DNA from: Mycoplasmataceae bacterium
GTDB taxonomy: Bacteria; Bacillota_I; Bacilli_A; Mycoplasmatales; Mycoplasmoidaceae
DNA: 64,000 bases
Assembly (NCBI GenBank): GCA_020024755.1
Contig: JAHHTH010000006.1
Location: 1-64,000 of the forward strand
Direction: 5' to 3'
Position numbers and translations under genes: made by a program. Positions 21,223-32,610 of this stretch are shown here, in pieces (within the stretch, counting starts at the first letter, position 1; every line of letters begins with the position of its first letter). The notes beneath the pieces are model-generated. The model was not told the DNA's origin. It searched no databases and saw only the letters and a program-made list of their open reading frames with translations.

Positions 21223-22101
21223 ATGTCTACATCTGGTATTATTTTAATTATTTTCATGTTTGTGATGTTTACTATCTTATTTTGTTTTAAGAACAAATTA
21301 AGTTTTGATAAGAAATCATCAAGAATTATTTTAGATGTCTTTGCAGGATTATGCTTTATTTATTTTATTGCTGCAAGATGAGCTTGAAACATCAAAGATT
21401 GCTGCCAATATATTAATGGTACTAACTCATATTTAAGAGATATTTATTTGTCTAAATCACTATTATTAGATTTATGTCCAATGATGGCATTTCTCTTACC
21501 TCTATTTATTATTTTTGGAGGAAAGAAGAAAACATGAGCTAGATGTATAGCTCCAGTAGCTATTATTGGATCAGGTGTTACAATCTTTGGTGCATGTATC
21601 TTTGAAGATATTCCACCACAAATCTTTTTAGAATATTTCTTTATTGGTATCAAACCTAACCGTATGTATTTTATGATGCACTTCTTATCTGCATTCTTAG
21701 CTGTATGAGTTATTATGTGTGGTAGCAGATATACATTTAAAGATGGCATAAGAACTTTTATGTTCTATTGTGTATGAATAATGTATTGTGTAGTATGTAT
21801 GAGTTTATTAAAGATTGAATGAAATGTAACTGGATTAGTTGCTAATGACTGAATATCAACTATGGGTGAATACCACAAGGTATATTTAATCTGAAGTCTT
21901 CCATTCCCATTCATTACTATCTTCTGATATACTATTGCATTATTAGTTAATGCATTTATCTGTATTTGTAAGAATATCAGCTTAAAGAAAGCACAATTAA
22001 AATCATTTAAAAATAAACCGTTTGTAAATAATAATAAAACGCCAATGAACTTTGTTAAAAATGAAGATATTGTAGCATCATATGAAGTAGTTAATAACTA
22101 G
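21223..22101 (+). CDS. Integral membrane protein, possibly YwaF/TIGR02206-like
   Basis: A 292-aa protein with six or seven transmembrane helices, starting 1 nt after the ligA stop. Features include PMMAFLLPLFIIFGGKKKTWARC and MYFMMHFLSAFLAVWVIMCGSRY. The pattern loosely recalls the conserved integral membrane family TIGR02206 (YwaF), but I cannot confirm this by eye. It is probably cotranscribed with ligA and converges on the next gene with a 2-nt gap. Confidence 0.6.
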
Positions 22102-22103
22102 AC

Positions 22104-23375
22104 TTAAAAAGGCTTTAGAAGTGTATGAGGGATTATATATACTCCATCCTTTGTTTTAAATGTTCTTTCGCAATTAGTAATTACTGCTACAAATTCAGGA
22201 TCTTTGTGTTTGCCTTCCATTTCTAATTTTTTAATATTAGTTAATAGCTTTGGAATTGCCTTTATTGATGCTTCTAAAGATAGTTTAATTTCTATAGCAC
22301 ATCATTTACCATTCTTAAGCTCAATGATTGCATCTATTTCATCATCATTTTCATTTTTGTAATAGAATAATTCTCCATCTAAAGCTTGAGCATAAACTAA
22401 AAGGTCTTTCATTACTTGAGTTTCAAACAATATTCCGGTTGTATTTAAATCATTGTAACAATCTTGAACATTAGTCACATTCAATAACCTACAAATTATA
22501 GATGTGTCGCAAAAATATGTTTTAGGTTTATTCTTAAATCTATAAGTAGATCTTATATTAGAGTTTTTTCATACAGGTACATCAAATAGAGCGCAAATAT
22601 CATACAATAGGCAAATATATTTATCTAATGTCACTTTACTGACTATATTTTTTATATCATTAAGTATTGTAGATTTATTTATTGGTGCAGCACTAACTCT
22701 TGCAATAGAAGTTAAGATTTTTTTTAAATCTCGCTTGTCTATTGTTAAACCATAATACTTTAGGTCTTCAAGTCTAGGATTGGTTATAGATTCAATATAA
22801 GAGTTTACAGTTGCATCAGAAGATTCAAAATTATTTGCAATTACATAAGGCCATCCACCTTTAATAAGTAATTTGTTAACATCATCAAAAGTAAATTTGG
22901 ATTCTATAATTCTATCATTATACTTTTTGTCAAATAAATCTCGTAAAGAAACATAATCGGAAATGTCATGTAGAATTTCTGCAAATGTTAATGTTTGAAT
23001 GTACATCTTAAGGATTCTACCAGCACCTGAGTGAAGTATATCTTCAGAATTTTTTGGACTTGATGAGCCAGTTAATATGAATGATCCTGCCTGTTTATCA
23101 ATTTCTTTGCTATCGATATCATATCTTACTAAATCCCATATCTCTGGAATCCATTGTCATTCATCAATTAGTCTAGGAGTTTCGCCGTAAAGGATTAATG
23201 TTTTGCCTAATTGTGAAAATTGATTTATTACTGTTCGATCAATTAGAATTTTAGAATTTGCAAACATTTGAGATAAAAATGTCTTACCTGAATATTTAGG
23301 TCCAGTTACTAAAACTGCACCAATATGTTTCAAGTTATTTTCTAGTTGAATTTGAGCTATTCTTTTTATTACCAT
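22104..23375 (-). CDS. AAA_14/DUF4143 family ATPase (copy 1)
   Basis: A 423-aa ATPase of the AAA + C-terminal DUF4143 type. Walker A is VTGPKYSGKTFLS, Walker B-like RLIDEWQWIPEIWD, and the sensor is FILTGSSSP. The C-terminal PD-(D/E)XK-like region reads GxLFETQVMKDLLVYA...DDEIDAIIELKNGKWCAIEIKLS. This copy is distinct from the two related copies at 23622 and 40231. The minus-strand TATAAT (23387-23382) is six bases before the ATG, predicting a leaderless mRNA. Biological role of the family is poorly known. Confidence 0.8.
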
Positions 23376-23400
23376 GTAAATATTATATATTTAAATCTTT

Positions 23401-23469
23401 ATTCTATCCAAAAAAAGTAAATTATTCTATCCAAAAAAAGTAAATAATTCTATCCAAAAAAAGTAAAAT
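23401..23469. repeat. Iteron-like array A (3 x 23 bp)
   Basis: Three exact-period copies of ATTCTATCCAAAAAAAGTAA start at 23401, 23424 and 23447. They lie just upstream of the ATPase gene at 23375 (minus strand). Confidence 0.85.
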
Positions 23470-23474
23470 GGATA

Positions 23475-23590
23475 AAATACACAAAAATTCCTACTTTTTA
23501 TAATTAAAAATACACAAAAATACCTAGTTTTTTAATAAAATACACAAAAATACCTAGTTTTTTATTAAGAAAATACACAAAAATACCTTT
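23475..23590. repeat. Iteron-like array B (4 x ~30-33 bp)
   Basis: Four copies of AAAATACACAAAAATACCTA plus a T-rich tail; TACAC falls at 23478, 23511, 23541 and 23574 (spacing 33, 30, 33). The array abuts the start of the ATPase gene at 23622. Confidence 0.85.
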
Positions 23591-23621
23591 TTAAGTTAAA
23601 ATTATGTTAAAGGTAAAGAAA

Positions 23622-25013
23622 ATGGCTACATATAAGAGACTTTTTGAAGATGAAATTAATAGTTGATATCAATCTAATGCTAAAGAAGCACTAGTAGTTA
23701 AAGGTGCTCGTCAAGTAGGTAAAACTACAGGAATAAAACATTGAGCAGAATCTAATAACATTAAATACCATTATATTAACTTTATTGAATTTGAAGAGTT
23801 AGCTGAAGACCTTTGCCATGTGGCATCTTATGAACAAGCAATTGAGAAGATTAATCTTAATTTCGAAATAAACCTAAATGATTATGATGTTTTATTTCTA
23901 GACGAAATTCAAATAAGATATGACCTTTTATACCTTACTAGATTATTTAAAGACAAAAAAGTAAGATTAATTTGTTCTGGTAGTCTATTAGGTATGAGAT
24001 TAGCTAAAGAAATAAATAGAACAGATGTTGGATCTAAAATATATCTACAAGTATATCCATTAGACTTTAAAGAGTTTCTAATTTGAACAAAACATGAAAT
24101 GTTATTAGACGAAATTGATAGAGCATTTGAAAAGAAAGAACCTATTCAAACTATTGCTCACAAGAAGTTGTCAAAATTATTTCTTGATTATTTATATTTA
24201 GGTGGAATGCCAAGAGTAGTAGAAAATTATATTAATAATGATTACTTAATAGATGAAAGAGTAAATCAAATAAGAAAATCTATATTAGAGGATTATATTG
24301 AAGATAACCATAATGAAAAATATATTGGTTCTAAATTAAGAGATGAAGTAATAAATAGCATGAACTCAATATTTAGTTCTATGTCTAACTTCTTATTCTG
24401 TGAAAGCTCTAAAAAATTCTCAATTGATAGTTTAGGAAAAAATATTAGATATAGAAATATAGAAAAACCTCTATATGCCCTAGTAAGTTCTAATATAGTA
24501 ATTCCTTCTTACTTGATAGAACATCCATCTTATCCATTATCAATACATAAATCAGAAACTTCATTCAAATTGTTCTATAGTGATGTTGGATTACTTGTAG
24601 CTAAACTTCAAATTACTAGATTAGAGTTAGATAAATGGTTTGAATCTAAAACATCTATTAGTGCACTTATGGGTGGTGTAATAGAAAACTATGTTGCAAT
24701 CAATTTACAAAGAGAAGAATTAAATTATTGAAAACAAACTATTAATGAAACTAAAGCTGATGGATCACTAAATAAAAAACCATCAACCTATGAAGTTGAT
24801 TTTATAGTAAGTTCTCTAGAATCTGAAATTATTCCTATCGAAGTAAAATCAAGAACAAAACAAAGAACTAATGCTAAGTCATTAGATAAATATATTGAAT
24901 TATATGATCCTAGCAAAGTAATTATTTTGAGTCCAAGTAACTATCTAAACAAAGGAAAAGAATTACATATTCCTTTATATGCAGTTTATAAGTTAAGAGA
25001 ATTAATTAAATAA
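23622..25013 (+). CDS. AAA_14/DUF4143 family ATPase (copy 2)
   Basis: A 463-aa ATPase with Walker A VVKGARQVGKTTGI, Walker B VLFLDEIQI and the sensor block RLICSGSLLGMRL. The segment VYPLDFKEFLIW and the GGMPRVVE signature follow, as in this family. The C-terminal nuclease-like region reads GGVIENYVAINL...YEVDFIV...IIPIEVKSR (D...ExK pattern). AAAGG lies before the ATG at 23622; an ATG further upstream is in another frame. It is a paralogue of the gene at 40231. Repeat array B precedes it. Confidence 0.82.
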
Positions 25014-25018
25014 TATAA

Positions 25019-25963
25019 CTAATGATGAAATATCTTTTCATTGTGAAAAGTTAGATATTGATTAGCAGTTTTCATCTTTTTAAAATTTAATTTATAATCT
25101 TCCGATAATGTTTTAACTATTTCTAGTTTATGTTCGTGTTCAAGAGATCTTGAATAAATTACTTCTCAATTTTTATCAAAAGTAATTAAACATCTGTCAA
25201 ACATTTTGTGGTGATTAGAACACAATAAAATTCCGTTGTCTTCATCATATCTTTCAATATCATTAGCACATACTTTATAAGGTTTGATGTGAGCAGCTTC
25301 TAAAACACTTGGTACAGTTATATTGCAAAGCATACATTTTTGATCTCTTTCACATATTTCTTTTCTAAAAATATGTTGATATTTTCTTTTTACTATTTCA
25401 TCATCATTTATATTCATACCAGATAACAATTGTTGTTTTAAATATTCTTTGTAATCTATTATTTCATTACATGATAGATTACTATAATCTGGTACACATT
25501 TCTTTAGATTTTTAATAGCCTCATTGTATAGTACAGTTTTATAGTCTTCTAGTGTTTGTTCATCTCCATTTATATGAATGGTAATTGTTCTATCTTTTTT
25601 ATTTGATTCTCATGTTCCTTCAGCCTTTATTTTACTAGCAGGCATATCGAAAATATTTTGCACTACTGATAGTCTTACTTCATGATTAAAACTTAGGAAT
25701 CAATTACCCTTTCCTTTTGAATTTGAAAGTGCTTTAAATATTGTTTCTGAATTTGTTAATAAATCATAATACATTTTAGTGATAGGTGAATCGGCAGTAA
25801 TCTTTATTGGATTATTAAATATCAAGTTAACATCATCAACACATTTGATAATGGAAATTATTAATATTGCTTTATATGGATACTTATAACCTTTAGCTTC
25901 GATTAAAGGAGCATTGTCATTTAATGTTGATATTAAAGGTTGAATAATTTTCTTATTAATCAT
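25019..25963 (-). CDS. HNH endonuclease, restriction type (HNH_2-like)
   Basis: A 314-aa protein whose C-terminal third is an HNH nuclease: CMLC, then LEAAHIKPY (His ~225) and NGILLCSNHHKMFDRCL with the second CxxH pair. The N-terminal part (residues 1-185) has no recognised domain and may bind DNA. TATAAT lies 8 bp before the ATG, and the palindrome CCAACTATAGTTGG lies immediately upstream of that box. It converges on the ATPase gene at 25013. Members of this family are often annotated as putative restriction endonucleases. Confidence 0.78.
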
Positions 25964-25977
25964 ACCTAAATATTATA

Positions 25978-25991
25978 CCAACTATAGTTGG
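25978..25991. promoter_or_regulatory. Operator-like palindrome, site 1
   Basis: Perfect 14-bp palindrome CCAACTATAGTTGG directly upstream of the TATAAT (25977-25972) of the HNH gene. Sites 2 and 3 share the 12-bp core. Confidence 0.65.
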
Positions 25992-26007
25992 TGTTAATTA
26001 ATAATTC

Positions 26008-26341
26008 CTAGAAGCGAATAATATACTTAAAAAGCAAATCTTTTATCTTTGATTTATTAGCTATAAATAACTCATTATTATTCATAGCAAAATTTAAAGA
26101 AGAGAATAAATAGTTTATGGTAGGTTGTTTATATTTTTTATTTCCATCAGCATCTTTATATCCGTTAACTATTTGCTGATAGTATTTTTCATTAGATCAT
26201 TGAAATATTTCAACTAATTCACTTATTGATATATTTAGTACATTTGTTCTTAATTCGATCAAAAATTCCCTTACATTTGGTGTAATTTCGTCAGAACTAT
26301 CAAAAACGTGTTGGGGGGGGGGTAGTAAATTGTTTCATCAT
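26008..26341 (-). pseudogene. Phase-variable HTH-like regulator gene, out of frame here
   Basis: On the minus strand TATAAT (26353-26348) and six spacer bases lead to ATG ATG AAA CAA, then a run of ten C (G10 on the plus strand, 26313-26322). With ten C the frame stops after about 13 codons. With nine (or twelve) it runs on to a 110-aa protein ending IIRF. That protein contains ISISELVEIFQWSNEKYY, QQIVNGYK and INYLFSSLNFAM, resembling an XRE-type helix-turn-helix. The palindrome directly upstream of the -10 suggests autoregulation. A sequencing error in the homopolymer is possible. Either way the gene would be inactive in the sequence shown. Confidence 0.65.
26313..26322. repeat. G10 homopolymer tract inside the regulator gene
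   Basis: Ten consecutive G on the plus strand in a genome where such runs are rare. It lies eight codons into the minus-strand regulator gene and decides its frame. Confidence 0.85.
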
Positions 26342-26350
26342 ATTTATATT

Positions 26351-26369
26351 ATAAACTATAGTTGGTTGT
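26351..26369. promoter_or_regulatory. Operator-like palindrome, site 2
   Basis: ATAAACTATAGTTGGTTGT, identical over 19 bp to site 3. The core 26354-26365 abuts the regulator's -10 on the minus strand and faces the PAPS-reductase-like gene on the plus strand. Confidence 0.65.
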
Positions 26370-26406
26370 AATGATCTTATTTATCTTCTAGAATCATAGG
26401 TTGTAT

Positions 26407-27810
26407 ATGAAGCCTAAAGATCTTGAAGAAATTGAAAATAGACGTTCACATTATTATGAGTTAGTGAAAGACATGCCATATAGAGAAAAAGTGAATTGAG
26501 CCAAAACTAGGATCAAAGAATTTTTTGTTGAATGTGAAAACAGAAAATTGGATGAAGTAACTATATCTTTTTCTGGAGGAAAAGATTCAACTGTATTGTT
26601 AGATTTAGTAAATCAAGTTCATACTAAAATGAAATCTAATATTAAGATTACTCTAATTTATGCAACCGAAATTACTTTTCCATCTACATTAAAATTCATT
26701 AAGGAAACTAATAAAAGATATCAAAAATTAAATCCTTATATTAATGATGTACAAATAGCTTATCCTAAGAAGTCTTGAGTAGAAATATTATCTCAAGATG
26801 GATATCCAATTTATTCAAAGCAAATATCAATGATGCTTAATCGAATTAAACATTGTAAAACTAAGAATTGCATCTCAAAATGATTCTTTGGTGTTGAACC
26901 AGAAATATCGAGTACAGCAAGATATAAATTATCAAAGAAAAGAATGTTTTTGATTGACGATAATATGATTAAAAAATGACCAGATATTAGTAAAGATAAA
27001 GAAATGAGTTCATACTTTGCTAAATATAATGATTTCTATTTCTTTTCTGAGAAGTGTTGTGATTTTATAAAAGGTAATATCAAACATGATGAGAGACCAT
27101 CTTTTATTGGTACTATGGCTGAAGAATCTGAACTTAGAAAGAAATCTTGAATCATTAAAGGTTGTAATATTTTTTCTAAAACAGCTATGAAATCTCGTCC
27201 ATTATCTTTATGAACTGCAGACAACATATGACAATATATTAAAGAAAATGATTTATTAATAAATGAAGCATATGGATATGATCCTAAAAAAAGTTTAGAA
27301 GATCAAAACTTAAGATTCACTAGATTAGGCTGTACATCTTGTCCATATGGTGCACGTATGGAAGATAAGATTTTTCAAGTATACAATAAGAAAATTGAAG
27401 GTACAGAAAAGCCAAAAAAATTGAATAGATTTGAAGTTCTTTACAAAGACTATCCAAACTTATATAAATCTCAAGTTATTACTAATGGAATGTATAAGAT
27501 TCTAATAGATATGGATATACAAATTAGAAATGATGAATTATACATGAAGTTGTATGAGCTAAGACATAGAGATATTGACAACTGATATGATGATAATAAC
27601 TTTAAGAAAAATATCATAAGTGTGATGTGTCAAGTTGAGAATTATAAGGACTATAAAGAAAAAGGAAAAGACTATACATGAGAGTATTCATTAAGTGATT
27701 TTCAGGATGCAATGAATTATTTTGGTTTAACTAAAACATCTTCCAAGGAAATACAAGAAATTCGAAAACAAGTTAAATTAGATTATTTTATCTTAAAAGA
27801 TAAACTATAG
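26407..27810 (+). CDS. PAPS reductase-like (DndC/IbrA-type) protein
   Basis: A 467-aa protein of the adenine nucleotide alpha-hydrolase superfamily. The ATP-pyrophosphatase loop is ISFSGGKDST (residues ~56-62). A C-terminal pair of Cys in LGCTSCPYGA (C309, C312) precedes NRFEVLYKDYPNLYKSQ, the pattern seen in phage- and defence-linked PAPS-reductase-family proteins. It is not a sulfate-assimilation enzyme in any obvious pathway here. Its neighbours are a helicase and a DUF262 (ParB-like) protein, so a role in DNA sulfur modification or nucleotide activation is plausible but unproven. Many UGA Trp codons. Its stop TAG lies inside operator site 3. Confidence 0.78.
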
Positions 27811-27818
27811 TTGGTTGT
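27800..27818. promoter_or_regulatory. Operator-like palindrome, site 3
   Basis: Identical 19-bp copy of site 2, overlapping the end of the PAPS-reductase-like gene and 33 bp before the helicase gene. Confidence 0.65.
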
Positions 27819-27850
27819 CTCAGATTTTCAAGATCATTACAATATGAGTT

Positions 27851-30800
27851 GTGAGTAATAAGAATAATCCAAACATAATTGATAACAAAAATAATGACTT
27901 TAATGATTTGATTACATGTGCACATGATAAGCTAGGCAATATTAATAGCTTTGATATACTAACATGTTTTATTTCATTATTTGGAGCTAAACAAATATTC
28001 GACTCTCAATATATCAGCAAAAATACAAAAATAAAGATTAAATATTCTCAGCTAATATCATCTATGGAATCATATGAATCAGCAAATGAATATCTAAAAT
28101 ACTTTTTAAGCGATTCTTTAGACATCCTAATTAACTATCACTATTACATTAACAATTTCAGAAACTTAGAAATTATCAAACTTGATAGTACTCAAAGTCT
28201 ATATCATGGGAAAGTCTATAACATCTCTAATAGTAATAAAGATAGTCTAACTATAATTGGTTCATCAAACTTAACTAAAACTGGTACTGCAAGAAATGAT
28301 TATTTGCTAGATGGAGCAAAACCAAATGAAGTTAATTATGTGATAGATGATAAGAATAAAGAACTTTTTGAATATATAGACAATAATGTCAAAGATTATC
28401 ATAATAGCTTATCTAGCCTTGAAGATATTCTTTCTAAATATACAAAAGTAGTGGAATTAGAAAGTGCCGATGATTTTGTAGATGATGTTTTGAAATATGT
28501 AGAAGGAGAAGTAATTAGTCTAGAAATTAGTAAATTTGTGGATGAGAGATGAAAAGATATTCTTAATGATTATCAAACCCAAACATTAAAGTCTATTCTA
28601 CAAAACATGGAAGATTATGGTGGTGCTGTTCTTAACTATGACGTGGGATTAGGAAAAACCATTATTGGTGTAGCAGTAGCAGATTATTATGCAGCCAAAA
28701 ACCTTTATCCTTTAGTAGTAACACCTAAAAGATTAGCTGATGTATGAAAGAATTATGGGAAAGAAACTGTATACTCTCATGATATCTACCATACCTCTAT
28801 GACATTAGAACAATATTTTAAGAAAAGAGGTTTAGAGTTCTACTACAATGAAGTTTCTAGTAATGTTAAGAGCTTTGGAGAAGTAAAAAATGAATCTTCG
28901 AGTGTATATATCATCGATGAAGCTCACAATTATAGAAATGATAATACTCAAAAAAGAAAAGATTTGTTGAAGTCAATCTATTTAAATAATTCATCAGATA
29001 AGGAAATTGAAAACTATCTTAAAAAAGATAAGACACTGGAAAGAGACAAGATAGTTGAACAAGAAAGAATAAGTAACAAGAAAGTATTATTAATTACTGC
29101 TACACCTTGTAATAATTCACTTGATGATGTTAAGTTTTTACTAGATATACTTCCTATATCAAAGAAGTATGATAAAGAACTATATAAAACATATTTACAA
29201 AAATTAGATTTATTTACAACTCAAAAGAAAGATACTGATGAAACAAGAACATTCATTAGATACTTTTTCAATAGAATCAATAAAGAAAAGTGAAGATATG
29301 AAAAAGGTAAAGAAAGTTATTATTTCCCAAAAAGAGCAAATATAGATAATCAAAATAAATTCCTATTGGATACTTCAGATTCTATTTGCGAGGAATTAAT
29401 TAAAGAAAATGCAATTGATACTAATTACTTTAAAGTCATTAATAACCAAAGAAAATTAATTAAAGCAAAAATCGATGAAATTGATAGTGAAATGTTATTA
29501 GCTGAAAGATCATCATCACTTCTGAAATATAATTTCTATTTCTCATTAGATTCATCTTTTAAATCATTTCTACAATCAGTGTTGAACAAAGTTGAAATAA
29601 TAATGGCAGAAACAAACTTAAATATCGATTTAAGTAAGTACTATGCTGTAAATGGCATAGAAAAGAAAGAAATGGATTATGCTAATGCCATATATGATTC
29701 TGAAGAAACATTAGAAGATATTTTCACTGATGCAAACTTTGGTACTGTATCAAATGATGTAGAGCAAAAAGAAAACAATAATTTATCTGATAAGTTAATT
29801 GCTAACATCAACAAAAATATAGACAAGGCACAAAAGTTATATAGTGAACTCCTTGAACTTGCTTACCAATCAATTATTGAATATGATGAATTTAAAACTA
29901 AAAATAAAGCAGACTATAAGTCAGACTATCTATTAAAAGTGATAAAGAGTCCTGAATTTGATCCTCTAGAAAAGAAGATAGTTTTTGTTAATAGACGTGC
30001 AACTCTTAATTCAGTATTTGAATTCCTAACCACTAAAGGAATTAACTGTATAGCAATAGATGGAAATAACAACTTAGTAGTGTCTAATAATGGTAAGACC
30101 TATACATATTCTGGTAATAAATCTCAAGCTGCAACAATTGCTAAGAAACTGTTTGCTCCTATAGCTAATGAAAGCTTATCTGTAGATAACAAATTCTACT
30201 ATGAACACAATAATAAAAATTTTGAAGTTTTAATAACTACTGATGTATTTGCTGAAGGACACAATATTCAAGATGCAACAATTGTTATTAATTATGATTT
30301 ATCTTGAAACCCATGTTTCATGTTACAAAGAAATGGTCGTGTAGATAGATATAGAGACTACATAAATAAATATAGTGGACAAGATTTCTATAAGAGAGTT
30401 TATTGTTATAACTTCTTCATGTCAGATAGATCATATTATAAAGAAAACTCAGCAACCTTTATTGACCTATATGACCGGTTATATAAAAAGGTGAGTGAGT
30501 ATGATATCTTAAACTCTGTATCACTATGTGAATTATATAATGACTGGGCAAAGAATAAGCAACATATAGAAGACAAAGAAAAGCAAAATGAAGAAGACTT
30601 GAAAGCCCGTGAGGAATTAACTAATAAGAACTTGATTAAAGATGAACTGTTTTCAAAGAAAGTTAATAATGAAGAAAGTTATATTTATAGAACTCAAAAT
30701 ATTAACTACAAGAAAAATGATGAATTTATATGCTGCGATAAATCTATCATCATTAGCAAAGAGCAAGGTTCTAAAGATGGCGTTCTATTATGCTTCGAAT

Positions 30801-31132
30801 TAAAAAATAGGAATAATAGCAAGATAGCCATTAGATACATGTATATTGATGAAAGTAATGTTCACTGTATTGATAAGATACCATTGCAAAAGGAAATTAC
30901 ATTATTGCAAGATGATATTTTGAAGATAGGAAACAAAATCAATTATCCTTCATTAAATATACAAGACTTGCAGGAACCAAAAGTTATTGAAATTCTAAAG
31001 AAATATAAATCTGAATTTGTAGATAGGATTCTATTAACAAATATTAACAACAAATTGAAGCAACAAAGTGAAGGATATGAGATATCAAAAATATGTAGAT
31101 TATATTTCATAGTAAAAGATAGGGAGATTTAA
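27851..31132 (+). CDS. PLD-domain SNF2-type helicase
   Basis: A 1093-aa protein. The N-terminal domain has a single phospholipase-D-like motif, HGK (119-121) followed by GSSNLT (137-142), as in PLD nucleases of restriction systems. The superfamily II helicase core has Walker A GLGKT (~266-270), DEAH (~356), motif III LLITATP, and motifs V/VI (TTDVFAEGHNIQDA; QRNGRVDRYR ~826). A ~270-residue C-terminal region is unassigned. The first possible start is GTG at 27851, since the nearby ATG at 27844 is in another frame and stops at once. Probably cuts or remodels DNA in defence. Confidence 0.85.
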
Positions 31133-31133
31133 A

Positions 31134-32528
31134 ATGGAACAAAGTAAAGAATTAAGAAGTTATAAGGGAATATTGGATTTTGCAAAGGAACATAATAAAT
31201 TAATGATTCCTATTTGCCAAAGAGAGTATGAATGAAAGAAAAGTAATATTGAAGACTTTATTGAAGATTTAGTAAATGATTATAAATGTTCAAATGCAGA
31301 TTCATCATACACTCCATCAATCGGAATGATTTACACATACTTTAAAAATGAATCAGAAAAAGAATGTTGACTATATGATGGACAACAAAGAATTACTACT
31401 CTTCTATTATTAGCTAAGTGTCTTGGTATTTACGAACAAATCGGTTTGAAGTTGATTGCTGATTTAGAAAGCTACAATAATGAGGTTATCAATGTATTTG
31501 AAGATGGAGAATATAATCCTAAGTCTGCATTAGGTACTGCATTAAATACTATCCAATCTTGTATTGCTAAATTTAAGGATGAATTAGGCGAAGATTCAAA
31601 CTTCATTAGTAGTTTTACTTATTTTATTTTAAATAACTTATACTTTTATGAATTTAGATGCTTCAATGAAATGGTAGCAATTAATACTTTCTTGAAACTT
31701 AATAATAGAGGTTTAGAACTAAACTTCCTAGATCTAGTTAAATCTTATTTAAAACAAAACCAAGCTAGTCTTAACTTCTCTAATGGTTCACTTAAAACAA
31801 AAGACATTATGAATTTTGCAGAAAAAGTATTTGCTGAAAAGGATGAACACAAAGGTGTTTTAATAGATTCATATACAGGTTTAATTAAGTGCTACACTAG
31901 TCCTACAATTCCTAAGAAGGAAAAAGAGAAATTTACACTTATCACTGACTATATTAAAGAACCTCGTAATCTTGATATTTTCTTTGATGAATGATTTGTT
32001 TATAGCAAAATATGATTTATATTTACATATAATGGTGAAGCTCTTGATAATGGAATAACAATTGAAACTGAAGATTCTGAATTTTTTGATAAGGCAAAGA
32101 AAACATTCTATAGAATGACTAAATTAAAATACAAAGAATTTTTACCATTGGTTGTATTAGTAGCTACATTCTATGAAAAGAAACATATTTCTGAAAAAGT
32201 TGCTAAAGACTTCTTAAACAAACTTACATTAAAGTTCTTATATCATGTTACTGACCATGAATGTGTTAAAGCTGTACAAGGAACAAGTGTGAAGTTTAAT
32301 TCAAATGAATTAGAATATGAAACTGTTTTTAAAGCTATTCATGATGAAAAAACTAAATTCCAAAGAAATCCAATTAATATAAATTCAAATTTCAAGTGAT
32401 TGAAAGAACCGAAAATTAAAACAATAGAGGACAATTTAGAAGAACTTAGCATGTATGTAGAAGAAAATCAAAAACTAGTAAAAACAATAGCAGACATTGA
32501 ATTGCTAATTAAGTGATTAGCATTGTAA
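31134..32528 (+). CDS. DUF262 (GmrSD-like) protein
   Basis: A 464-aa protein starting 1 nt after the helicase stop, so the two are surely cotranscribed. The N-terminal DUF262 motifs are IPICQREYEW (Q29-W34) and LYDGQQRITTLLLL (D82-R86), characteristic of the ParB-like GmrS domain that binds or hydrolyses nucleotides. The NTFLKLNNRGLELNFLDLVKSYL block follows. I see no clear C-terminal HNH (DUF1524) motif, so it may lack the nuclease half of GmrD and rely on a partner. Five UGA Trp codons. Confidence 0.82.
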
Positions 32529-32610
32529 TTAAACAGCAATCAAATAACTTTCATAATAAATTAATTTGCTAGCACACACAAAAAAATGTAAATGTGTGAT
32601 CTCACTTTTA

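Noticed and set aside
26407..32528. A standard Dnd phosphorothioation or DISARM locus
   Set aside because: Only a DndC-like protein is recognisable and no DndB, DndD or DndE is seen; no DUF1998 protein or linked DISARM methylase is seen.
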